NCBI GenBank assembly: GCA_031400455.1
Contig: JANNPX010000010.1
Location: 43,180-107,179 of the forward strand
Source of the DNA: JANXYW01 sp031400455
GTDB taxonomy: Bacteria > Chloroflexota > Dehalococcoidia > DSTF01 > JACRBR01
Length of the DNA stretch: 64,000 bases
Reading direction: 5' to 3'
In this document: positions 52,895-60,423 of the stretch, in pieces
Layout: every line of letters begins with the position of its first letter
Numbering within the stretch: the stretch's first letter is position 1
Notes under the pieces: generated by a model
Told to the model about the DNA's origin: nothing
The model's input: only the letters and a program-made list of their open reading frames with translations
Databases searched by the model: none
Position numbers and translations under genes: made by a program

Positions 52895-53796
52895 GCATCC
52901 AACGCTTGATGGCCGGCGAATTCTTCAAGCTGCGGAAGCGGATGATGACGTGGATCCTCGCGGCGATCATCGTCGGGCTGATCATCCTGCTCTATTCGAT
53001 CCTGTGGAGCATCTCTGGGAAGGCCGGTGGCTACTTCGACCGCGACCTCGGACGGCGGGTGCAGTACGAGGAGCTGCGCCGCGGCATCTTTCTCCAGGCG
53101 GGCGTCCCATTCGCGCTGCAGATCATCGCGCAGTTTGGCTCGCTGCTCGCTGTGATCTTTGCGGCAGGCGCGGCGGGCAGCGAATACTCGTGGGGCACCG
53201 TGCGCCTGATGGCGACGGCATCGAGCGGGCGGCTACGGCTGATCACGGCCCGGCTCATCGTTGTATGCGTCATGGTGGCGTTGGGGACGCTTCTGGCTGT
53301 AGTCGTCGCGCTGGCGTACAGCGCGGTGATTACGGCGTACTACGGCGGCGCCGACTTCAGTTTCATCACGAGCGAGTTCCTCCGGGAGCAGTTCCTGTCG
53401 TGGTTGCGCACCGTGTACGTGATGGCGCCGTTCGTCGCGCTAGCGTTCGCCGCTGCCGTGATCGGACGCTCGACGCTTGCCGGGGTCGGCGTGGGACTCG
53501 CCGTTTCGTTCCTTGAGCCGCTGATCGGCAGCCTGATGCGGCTGGGCGGCCCGCGCTGGGAGAACGTCCCGAACTACCTGATCTCCGCGAATCGCAGCGT
53601 GGTGTTGGCGCAGAACAAGCTGCCGGCGGGGCTGCCGGAGTTCAGCTTCGGGCCGTCGAAGCGTGACCTGGAGCGGCAGGGCGCCTTCTCGCCAGAGGCG
53701 GCGGCAATCACGCTAGCGCTGTACACGGTCGTGTTCCTGCTGGCGGCGTTCATCGTGTACCGGCGGCGCGACATCACATCAGCGAGCATGGGATAG
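52891..53796 (+). CDS. ABC-2 type transporter permease
   Basis: A 301-residue integral membrane protein with about six hydrophobic helices; the first follows MAGEFFKLRKRMMTWILAAI. AAGSEYSWGTVRLMATASSG is the conserved ABC-2 motif after helix 2, and IVYRRRDITSASMG is the tail. GTG at 52891 overlaps the ATPase stop by 4 bases. With the preceding gene it forms a simple two-gene exporter, typical of resistance or lipid-linked export. No regulator adjoins it, so the signal is unknown. Start choice is supported by the overlap. Confidence 0.9.
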   Translation: MSIQRLMAGEFFKLRKRMMTWILAAIIVGLIILLYSILWSISGKAGGYFDRDLGRRVQYEELRRGIFLQAGVPFALQIIAQFGSLLAVIFAAGAAGSEYSWGTVRLMATASSGRLRLITARLIVVCVMVALGTLLAVVVALAYSAVITAYYGGADFSFITSEFLREQFLSWLRTVYVMAPFVALAFAAAVIGRSTLAGVGVGLAVSFLEPLIGSLMRLGGPRWENVPNYLISANRSVVLAQNKLPAGLPEFSFGPSKRDLERQGAFSPEAAAITLALYTVVFLLAAFIVYRRRDITSASMG

Positions 53797-53867
53797 GGGC
53801 GGTTCTGCGAACGCGCTTGCGTCGCTATACTCGCGCGTCCCCGATACGCGAGCAACAAGGAGTGGTC

Positions 53868-54080
53868 ATGGCGGTCAAGTGGAGCGCGGTCGCGCCGTAT
53901 ATCGAGAACGGGTTCGCTTCGGGCGGGCAGATCGTGCGCGGCCCGATCGTGGATGCGGCCGAAGACGACGGCGCGGCGGACGCGGTCGTCGACGCGCTCG
54001 ACGGAATCGGCTCGCGCGTCTTCAACAGCGTCGACGACGCGAAGGCGTTCCTCGTCTCGCAGGGGTTGGTCGAAGACTAA
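53868..54080 (+). CDS. Small hypothetical protein
   Basis: A 70-residue acidic protein, MAVKWSAVAPYIENGFASGG at the start and DDAKAFLVSQGLVED at the end. ATG at 53868 has AAGGAG about 6 nt upstream, and a TATACT box lies at 53826-53831, so expression is credible. No family is recognised. It is downstream of the ABC-2 pair but has its own promoter-like box, and is convergent with the hydrolase gene. Confidence 0.6.
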   Translation: MAVKWSAVAPYIENGFASGGQIVRGPIVDAAEDDGAADAVVDALDGIGSRVFNSVDDAKAFLVSQGLVED

Positions 54081-54120
54081 CCAAGGTTGCGTCGCACGAA
54101 CGCACGAAGGCTGATCTGTT

Positions 54121-54277
54121 CGTAGCGGAGGAGCTTCAGCTCCGGTCGATCGCGGCTGAAACACCGATGTTGTTGCAAGCGCGTCGAGCTTCTTCCGTTC
54201 GGATCCACGATTCGATCACGACACGAACCTTTGAAGCGCGAGCCGAGGCGAACCGGAGCTGAAGCTCCTCCGCTACG
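54121..54277. repeat. 157-bp element with perfect 25-bp terminal inverted repeats
   Basis: The arms at 54121-54145 (starting CGTAGCGGAGGAGCTTCAGC) and 54253-54277 are perfect inverses over 25 bases and enclose about 107 bases. No target-site duplication or open frame is obvious. It lies in the convergent gap 54081-54321, an arrangement like a miniature inverted-repeat element. Confidence 0.7.
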
Positions 54278-54294
54278 GTCTTCCTACGCGCTGA

Positions 54295-54316
54295 AGCCAA
54301 CGCTCAAGCGTTGGCT
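54295..54316. terminator. Palindrome after the hydrolase gene
   Basis: AGCCAACGCT (54295-54304), CA, AGCGTTGGCT (54307-54316): a 10-bp palindrome ending 5 nt before the hydrolase stop on the minus strand. With the 25-bp inverted repeat it may stop transcription from both sides. Confidence 0.5.
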
Positions 54317-54321
54317 CCACG

Positions 54322-55563
54322 TCAATCCCAGCGCAGCAGCAACTGATACAGCCGAAACAGCAGGCGCGTGCTGTCCAGCGCGATAATGCCGGGCTGCTGG
54401 TTGAGTTTCGGCTTGACGTGCTCGAACAGGCGCAACTCATCGAAGTGCGCGCGCGTTCGCTCGTCGATCGCGTCGCGCAGCCGCCGGGACTCGGTGTACG
54501 GGATCACGGGATCCCCACGGTCGTGCAGGATGAAGAGTTCCGCCTTCACGTTGTCGATGCTGGTCTTCGGCGAGAGATAATCGAGCTCGGCGACGGCGTC
54601 GGGCGGCAGGTTGCGGATCAGGTCTGCGACGGCGCCCGGATCGCGGTTGGCAAGGAAGTTGTACGAATTGCGACCGACCGCGCTCAGCCCCGCCAGCTCT
54701 TCCGGGCTCAACCGCGGCCCGTCGATGTGGCCGCGCCCGGTGTTGTAGTCGGCCGCGTCGTAGTAGGGGTCAACGAAGGTGCGCGTGAGCAGATCGCGCT
54801 CGCGCGGGTTCTCAAGCCGGTCGATGATCTGGAGCGCCGCTACGCGATGGGCGTGGTAGCTCGGCTTCCACTTCTGGTCGACATCCCTGTACTGGATGTG
54901 GTCCGTCGCGATTGCTCCCAACGCTGTGAGCGCGTCGAAGTAGCCGCCGAACGAGACGACATGGTCAACCTGGTCGGCGATGCGGGGGTCGGCGGCGGCG
55001 ACGAGCGCGAGCGAGCCACCGACGCTGGCGCCGAAGAATCCGACTCTGCTCGCATCGACCTCCGGTAGCTGCTGCACGTACTGGAACTCGGCGACGAGCG
55101 CATCGATCTCCTCAGGCTCGATGCTGAGCTCGTCGAGGCGGTCGCTGAACGGCATTAGCATCACGACGCCGGAGCGGGCCGCGTCTTCCGCGATGCGGAC
55201 GAGGCGCGCGTCGTCGAGTGCCAGCGGCGGCGCGCCCATGGAGAAAACGACGCCGACGTGCCCGGCGCCGTGCGCGGGCGTATAGAGGTCAGCCTCAATG
55301 GAGCGCGGTCCGTTGCGGCTCTGGTAATCGATCGTGACGCGCTCGCGAGAGGGTACATCGGAGATGAGGTCGACCGGCCGGAATGGGAGCGGCACCTGGA
55401 GCACCATGTCGGGCAGGAAGATCGATGCTTCGACCGCAACACGTCCGTTGCGCGTTGAATTCAGCAGCACCGGCATGATCCCCAGGATCGCGAGGGACGC
55501 CAGCAGCGGCCACGTGCGGATGAGCAAGCGAAGTAGTCGCGGCCGTGGACGTTGGTGCTGCAT
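54322..55563 (-). CDS. Alpha/beta hydrolase with N-terminal membrane anchor
   Basis: A 413-residue protein. Residues 10-35 (LIRTWPLLASLAILGIMPVL) are a membrane helix; the rest is an alpha/beta hydrolase with nucleophile GFFGASVGGSLALVA (GxSxG), Asp in LHDRGDPVIPYTES and His in LRLFEHVKPK. The oxyanion-type loop is VVFSMGAPPLAL. ATG at 55563 is chosen because TAGACT (55571-55576, minus strand) sits 7 nt upstream; a longer frame extends to 55758 without a signal. It is divergent from the DUF3105 gene across 62 nt. The substrate is unknown. Confidence 0.85.
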   Translation of the reverse strand: MQHQRPRPRLLRLLIRTWPLLASLAILGIMPVLLNSTRNGRVAVEASIFLPDMVLQVPLPFRPVDLISDVPSRERVTIDYQSRNGPRSIEADLYTPAHGAGHVGVVFSMGAPPLALDDARLVRIAEDAARSGVVMLMPFSDRLDELSIEPEEIDALVAEFQYVQQLPEVDASRVGFFGASVGGSLALVAAADPRIADQVDHVVSFGGYFDALTALGAIATDHIQYRDVDQKWKPSYHAHRVAALQIIDRLENPRERDLLTRTFVDPYYDAADYNTGRGHIDGPRLSPEELAGLSAVGRNSYNFLANRDPGAVADLIRNLPPDAVAELDYLSPKTSIDNVKAELFILHDRGDPVIPYTESRRLRDAIDERTRAHFDELRLFEHVKPKLNQQPGIIALDSTRLLFRLYQLLLRWD

Positions 55564-55625
55564 GACGGTCAGTCTAAGCCGGGGCGCGCGGATGAGATAC
55601 GCGACGGCACCGGTATACTCTGCCG
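55564..55625. promoter_or_regulatory. Divergent leaderless promoter region
   Basis: TAGACT on the minus strand (55571-55576) serves the hydrolase and TATACT on the plus strand (55614-55619) serves the DUF3105 gene. Both lie 6-7 nt before their start codon, with no ribosome site. The 62-nt region may be co-regulated; no operator was recognised. Confidence 0.5.
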
Positions 55626-56375
55626 ATGCGTGTTCTGCGGGTGCTGCCAGAAGTAGTGCTGTGGCTGCTGATCGTAGCGACGGGCATCGTAATCGTTGCG
55701 GTGTACGGCGGCTTCGTCCATGGCGAGGATGCCATTGACCTGCGGACGACCGCGCCACGCGGAGGCGGGGCAGTCGTTGCGGCGACGCCGAGCGCGGCGC
55801 AGAACGCCGCGCTGGCGGCGGAGTCGGACGAGAGCACCGGCCTGCCGGGCCGCTTCGTGCCGACGCAGGGCCGGCAGCACACGACGACGTATCCGCTCGA
55901 CAAGCGCGTGCCGTTTTGTCCCGAGCATCTCACCTCGGACGATTGCTACGCCTCGAACCCGCCGACGTCGGGCATGCACCTGCCGGTGCAGCGGAACATC
56001 CTGCTCGAAGACGGCAATCGCCTGAACATCCCTCCGGACCCGAATGTCTACGACTTCGCGATACCTCGCGAGTCGATCCCTCACCTGGAGGAGCATGCGG
56101 GCGTATACGTCGGCTACAACTGCTCGAGCGACGCGTGCGACGACACCGTACAGCGCATGACGGATCTCGTCAGCCAGGAGCTTTCGCTGGGCGCGCGCGT
56201 CGTCATGTCCCCGGACCTCGATCTCGAAGAAGATACGATCGGGCTCGCTGCATGGACGCGCGTGGACAACTTCACGGCGGACGAGTACACGGACGAACGT
56301 GTGCGGACGTTCATCAAGGCGCATAGCTGCCGGTTCGATCCCGAGCTGTTCTGCCCGCAGACGCCCGTCAACTGA
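55626..56375 (+). CDS. DUF3105 family membrane-anchored protein
   Basis: A 249-residue protein with one N-terminal membrane helix (about residues 7-29) and an extracytoplasmic domain. The DUF3105 signatures ASNPPTSGMHLPVQ and LEEHAGVYVGYNCSSDAC (usually a His/Asn-rich HxxxHG pair) are present, with several Cys (FCPEHLTSDDC, CSSDACDD, CRFDPELFC) that could form disulfides. DUF3105 proteins are common in actinobacteria and Chloroflexota and uncharacterised. The gene starts from a leaderless-type signal (TATACT at 55614-55619). Confidence 0.82.
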   Translation: MRVLRVLPEVVLWLLIVATGIVIVAVYGGFVHGEDAIDLRTTAPRGGGAVVAATPSAAQNAALAAESDESTGLPGRFVPTQGRQHTTTYPLDKRVPFCPEHLTSDDCYASNPPTSGMHLPVQRNILLEDGNRLNIPPDPNVYDFAIPRESIPHLEEHAGVYVGYNCSSDACDDTVQRMTDLVSQELSLGARVVMSPDLDLEEDTIGLAAWTRVDNFTADEYTDERVRTFIKAHSCRFDPELFCPQTPVN

Positions 56376-56440
56376 GCCACGCGCCGCGTGCCGAACCAGC
56401 GGCGCTATCTGGGTCAGAGTCGCTTGGGGCAAACGGAGTA

Positions 56441-56529
56441 TTGTCGTCCAGAGCGAAGCGAATGACCTTCCTCGGACATCCACGGAAGTGCCAACACGGG
56501 CAAGATGCTTCGCGTCGCTCTGCATGACA
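56441..56529. repeat. Inverted-repeat element, copy 1
   Basis: Imperfect inverted arms of about 28 bases: CCAGAGCGAAGCGAATGACC at the left and GCTTCGCGTCGCTCTGCATG at the right. The same element is at 57213-57322, and a single arm is at 244-270. It fills most of the 56376-56636 gap. Confidence 0.65.
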
Positions 56530-56636
56530 GCGGCTCGCGCCGCATGCGCACCGCGCGACGGTTCGCTCGCACGGCCCAACCCAATGCCGTCTGCTAGCAT
56601 TAACTCCCACCACGGTACCGAACGAGGAGATCCGTC

Positions 56637-57179
56637 ATGGCAGACGTCTACGATCACATCGACGACGAGCGGAAGGCGTTCATCGAGGCGCAGCACATGT
56701 TCTTCGTCGCGACGGCGCCGAGCGATCCGAGTGATGGCTTCCCGAACCTGTCGCCGAAGGGGCGCACCTTGCTGCGCGTACTGAGCCCGAATCTCGTCGG
56801 CTACCTCGACTATCCGGGGAGCGGCAACCAGACGGCCAAGCACACCGCTGAGAACGGGCGCATCACCCTGATGGTCTGCAGCTTCGATGCGACGGCCGCC
56901 ATCGTGCGCTTGCACGGCCGCGGGCGCTGCGTCGATCTCGACGCGCCCGAACTGCGCCAGTATCAGGCGGCCTTTCAGGATGATGTCCACCCGTACGTGC
57001 GGCAGGCGTTCTTCGTCGACGTCGAGAAGGTGCAGAAGTCGTGCGGCTACGCCGTGCCGAGATACGAGTACGTCGCCGACCGCGTGACGCTGGACAAGTC
57101 GTGCGAGCGGAAATACCTGCCGCGTGAGTTCAAGGACGGTCTGCCCGCAGCGGGTCCGTTGGTGGCGAAGGCGGGTTAG
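56637..57179 (+). CDS. Pyridoxamine 5'-phosphate oxidase-like FMN-binding protein
   Basis: A 180-residue split-barrel flavoprotein: FIEAQHMFFVATAPSDPSDG, FPNLSPKGRTLLRVLSPNLV (the phosphate-binding Ser-Pro-Lys segment), YLDYPGSGNQTAKHTAENGR and ITLMVCSFDATAAIVRLHGR follow the PPOX family order. Functions in relatives include FMN- or F420-dependent reductions. ATG at 56637 has GAGGAG 9 nt upstream, preceded by a repeat. Not the biosynthetic PdxH, given the missing C-terminal PLP-specific tail. Confidence 0.85.
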   Translation: MADVYDHIDDERKAFIEAQHMFFVATAPSDPSDGFPNLSPKGRTLLRVLSPNLVGYLDYPGSGNQTAKHTAENGRITLMVCSFDATAAIVRLHGRGRCVDLDAPELRQYQAAFQDDVHPYVRQAFFVDVEKVQKSCGYAVPRYEYVADRVTLDKSCERKYLPREFKDGLPAAGPLVAKAG

Positions 57180-57212
57180 GTTCGGCCGTGCTGGTGTCGT
57201 CCTGCGTGATGG

Positions 57213-57322
57213 TGTCGTCCAGAGCGAAGCGAAGGACCTTGCTTGTTCTGGCGCGACGCTCCGTCCCGCCAAGCAACCCTGTGCCAACTCGCACTAGATG
57301 CTTCGCCTCGCTCCGCACGACA
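57213..57322. repeat. Inverted-repeat element, copy 2
   Basis: Arms CCAGAGCGAAGCGAAGGACC (left) and GCTTCGCCTCGCTCCGCACG (right) enclose a roughly 55-base centre that differs from that of copy 1 at 56441-56529. It occupies most of the gap 57180-57381. Confidence 0.65.
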
Positions 57323-57381
57323 GACCGCGAACTGCGAACTGCCAAGTGCGAACCCGCTTGTGAAAGATTGCCGCGCTACGT

Positions 57382-57735
57382 ATGGATGCGAATCTCAAGC
57401 TCATTGACTGGGCCGGGAAGGTGATCGATGTCGTCATCGATCGACCGCTCCACAGCGCGCATCCACAAGAGCCAGATCTCATCTACGAGGCGAACTACGG
57501 CTACGTCCCCGGAACATCCGCGCCGGACGGCGAAGAGCTCGATGTCTACGTGCTGGGTGCCGACGAACCCCTGGAACGGTGCCAAGCTCGGGTGATCGCA
57601 ATAATCCGACGCCGCAATGACGTAGAGGACAAGCTCGTGGCCGTGCTTGCTGGCGAATGGGACGAGGCGTCGATTGTCCGAGCGACGGAGTTTCAGGAGC
57701 GATTCTGGGACTCGTGGGTCGAGCTTCCCGCTTGA
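57382..57735 (+). CDS. Short inorganic-pyrophosphatase-like protein
   Basis: A 117-residue protein with the family I pyrophosphatase core: IYEANYGYVPGTSAPDGEEL then DVYVLGADEPLERCQARVIA and IIRRRNDVEDKLVAVL. It is much shorter than the usual 170-220 residues and ends just after the core, and the metal Asp triad DxDxxD reads DGEELD, one Asp to Glu. It may still bind pyrophosphate and metal; activity is uncertain. The start ATG at 57382 lacks an obvious ribosome site. It lies just upstream of nuoB, but no functional link is evident. Confidence 0.75.
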   Translation: MDANLKLIDWAGKVIDVVIDRPLHSAHPQEPDLIYEANYGYVPGTSAPDGEELDVYVLGADEPLERCQARVIAIIRRRNDVEDKLVAVLAGEWDEASIVRATEFQERFWDSWVELPA

Positions 57736-57772
57736 GGGCGCCTGACTTTGTGAAAGATTGCCCAATCGGGCG

Positions 57773-58441
57773 ATGATCGGTCAGACTGTGGCAACGATGG
57801 TGCAAGAAACGATTCCACTGCTGGGACAGGATGCGGACCCGGGCATCGATGCCGATGTCGAGCAGAATATCCTGCTCACGGGCGTCGATACTGTGATGAA
57901 CTGGGCGCGCTCGTCGTCACTCTGGCCGACGATGTTCGGGCTGGCCTGCTGCGCGATGGAGATGAACGCGACGGCGACGCCGCGCTACGACATCGCCCGC
58001 TTCGGGGCGGAGATCTTCCGCGCGTCGCCGCGGCAATCGGATCTGATGATCGTCTCCGGCACGTGTACGTGGAAGATGGCGCCCGCCATTCGCCGCATCT
58101 GGATGCAGATGCCGGAGCCGAAGTGGGCGATCTCGATGGGCGGCTGCGCCATCATGGGCGGACCGTTCGCGTACGGCTATAGCGTGCTGCCCGGCGTCAA
58201 CCTCATCGTGCCCGTCGACGTCTACGTGCCCGGTTGCCCGCCGCGGCCGGAGTCGCTGCTCACCGGCCTCATCATGCTCCAGAACAAGATCATGGACTCG
58301 AGGGTCACGGGCCAGCGCGTGCGTCCCGAGCCCGACGGCGACTTCAGCGCCTACCTACCGCCCGAAGACCCGATCCGCCTCGAGCTGGAGTCTCTTTTTC
58401 CGCCGTTCCCCGCCTTCGATCCCGCGCTCTCGCAGGTGTAG
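57773..58441 (+). CDS. nuoB: NADH-quinone oxidoreductase subunit B (isolated)
   Basis: A subunit that carries the N2 iron-sulfur cluster of complex I and related hydrogenases. FGLACCAMEMNATATPRYDI (tandem Cys), GTCTWKMAPAIRRIWMQMPE, WAISMGGCAIMGGPF and VDVYVPGCPPRPESLLTG give the four cluster Cys. Start is uncertain: ATG at 57773 is used, TTG at 57758 and ATG at 57797 also possible, with no clear ribosome site. No nuoA, C, D or other complex I genes lie within the window, which is unusual because nuoB is normally in nuoABCD. The C-terminal 40 residues are extended relative to the usual protein. Confidence 0.93.
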   Translation: MIGQTVATMVQETIPLLGQDADPGIDADVEQNILLTGVDTVMNWARSSSLWPTMFGLACCAMEMNATATPRYDIARFGAEIFRASPRQSDLMIVSGTCTWKMAPAIRRIWMQMPEPKWAISMGGCAIMGGPFAYGYSVLPGVNLIVPVDVYVPGCPPRPESLLTGLIMLQNKIMDSRVTGQRVRPEPDGDFSAYLPPEDPIRLELESLFPPFPAFDPALSQV

Positions 58442-58635
58442 TCGAAGCGGTCAGCCGGTCAGTTTCCAAACCCCATATCGCCCCTTCACTCCGCGAACAG
58501 GAACTTCCGTACAAGACTGAGTTCGGTGCGCGCGTCTATGCTTCCGTTCGTGGACCGCCCTTGCGGTGAGCGGCGGTCGCGGCGATGATCGACCACCCGG
58601 ATCGAACCACCGGACGCTGACGGGAGCGAGCACGC

Positions 58636-60423
58636 GTGATCGCGCGGATCTATCGGTCGGACGAGTGGAAGTTCTTCGGCGTGCTGCCTCGCGCGGAGGT
58701 GCGGCTGGCGGTGCTGTGGTGGACGCTGATCGTGCTGCGCGGCGTGCTGCCGGTCGTCTTCGCCATCACCATCGGCGTGCTGGTGACCGCGGTCAAGAAC
58801 GGTGACTCGCTCGCGATGCCGCTTGTCGTGTCCGGCGCCGTGTTCATCGTGCTGCAGATGCTGACGCCGCTGCACGTCGCCGTGAGCGCCAATGTGGGCA
58901 GCAAGACCTCCGCCTGGCTCAACGATCGCCTCACCACTGCGTGCGTTGGCCCGCCCGGCATGGCGCACCTGGAGCGCCCGGAACTGACCGACGATCTGAC
59001 GATGGCGCGAGACTTCGATCTAGGCATCTCCGGGCCGCCCCTGACGATCGGCATGGACTTCATTGCGAGCGGGCTCGTCGAACTGGCGAGCGGGATTGCG
59101 GCCGCGGTCGTCCTAGCGCGGTTCCACTGGTGGGCGCCGTTGCTCGTCGGCGGCGCGTGGCTCTCGACGCACGTGCTGTTGCGTGAGAGCTCGGTGTGGC
59201 GCGACCGCAACACCGATGAAGTGATGGAAGCGCAGCGCCACGCGGACTATGCGTACCGCCTGGCCGTCGACCCGCCGGCGGCAAAGGAGATTCGCCTGTT
59301 CGGGCTGGCAGGCTGGACAGTCGAGCGCTTCACGTCGCGGCGCAGGCGGCTGCTCGACCTGCAGTGGCACGCTACGCGTCTGCGCGAGCGGTCGGTGGTC
59401 TGGTGTCTACTGCTCATCGTCGCCGCGAACGGGCTCGTGTTCTGGGCGATCGCGAACGATGCGTCAGGGGGCGATATCAGCCTCGGCGCAGCTGTGGTGT
59501 ACGCGCAGACGGCAGTCGGCGCCAGCGCGCTCGCGGTCGGCGGCTTCAGCTGGGCGCTCGCGTTTGCGTCGCAGCCGGTCGCGGCCGTACTGCGACTCGA
59601 GGCCGCGATGCGGCCTGTCGGCGCGCTCGCTCCGGGCACGCTGGGCGCTGCAGGCATGCCGGCGCGCGACGTGCGCTTTCGCGATGTGAGCTTCGCGTAC
59701 GAAGCGAGCGCGACGCCTGTGCTGGATGGATTCAACCTGACGATTCCGGCCGGCACATCGATGGCGATCGTCGGTCAGAACGGCGCGGGTAAAACGACGC
59801 TCGCGAAGCTGCTCTGCCGCCTCTACGATCCGGGATCCGGAACGATCGAAGTCGACGGCGTCGATCTGCGGCACCTCGACCTCGTGGCGTGGCGCGATCG
59901 CGTGACGGCGGTGTTCCAGGACTTCATCCGCTACGAGTTGACGCTGCGCGAGAACGTAGCGCCGCGCGGCGCGCCGGATGCGGAGATCCTTGCCGCGCTC
60001 GATGAGGCCGGCGCGGCTGACCTCGCGCAGCTGAACACGATCCTCTCGCGCGCGTACCCGGACGGCATCGAGCTGTCCGGCGGGCAGTGGCAGCGGATCG
60101 CGCTGGCCCGCGCGTTGTGCGCCGTCCGCCTCGGCGCGGGCGTCGTGCTGCTGGACGAACCGACGGCGCAGCTCGATGTGCGTGGCGAGGCGGAGATCTT
60201 CGAGCGAGTGCTGGAAGCGACGCGCTCGTGCACGACGATCCTCATCTCGCATCGCTTCTCGACGGTGCGGCACGCGGATCGCATCTGCGTGCTCGAGGCG
60301 GGACGCGTCGTCGAGCTGGGATCGCATGACGAACTGATGGCGCTCGGCGGACGCTACCACACGATGTTTGAGTTGCAGGCATCACGCTTCGGAGAGGAGG
60401 AGATCGATGGCGACACCGAATGA
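58636..60423 (+). CDS. ABC exporter half-transporter 1 (membrane plus ATPase)
   Basis: A 595-residue type IV-like ABC exporter subunit: six hydrophobic helices in residues 30-310 and an ATPase domain from about residue 350. Walker A is GQNGAGKTTLAK, the signature LSGGQWQRIALARAL is intact, and Walker B is VVLLDEPTAQLD. GTG at 58636 is the start. Its end overlaps the next gene's start by 17 bases, so it pairs with it as a heterodimer. The region 58442-58635 upstream is intergenic with no recognised feature apart from the expected promoter. The cargo could be a lipid, peptide or drug. Confidence 0.92.
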   Translation: MIARIYRSDEWKFFGVLPRAEVRLAVLWWTLIVLRGVLPVVFAITIGVLVTAVKNGDSLAMPLVVSGAVFIVLQMLTPLHVAVSANVGSKTSAWLNDRLTTACVGPPGMAHLERPELTDDLTMARDFDLGISGPPLTIGMDFIASGLVELASGIAAAVVLARFHWWAPLLVGGAWLSTHVLLRESSVWRDRNTDEVMEAQRHADYAYRLAVDPPAAKEIRLFGLAGWTVERFTSRRRRLLDLQWHATRLRERSVVWCLLLIVAANGLVFWAIANDASGGDISLGAAVVYAQTAVGASALAVGGFSWALAFASQPVAAVLRLEAAMRPVGALAPGTLGAAGMPARDVRFRDVSFAYEASATPVLDGFNLTIPAGTSMAIVGQNGAGKTTLAKLLCRLYDPGSGTIEVDGVDLRHLDLVAWRDRVTAVFQDFIRYELTLRENVAPRGAPDAEILAALDEAGAADLAQLNTILSRAYPDGIELSGGQWQRIALARALCAVRLGAGVVLLDEPTAQLDVRGEAEIFERVLEATRSCTTILISHRFSTVRHADRICVLEAGRVVELGSHDELMALGGRYHTMFELQASRFGEEEIDGDTE

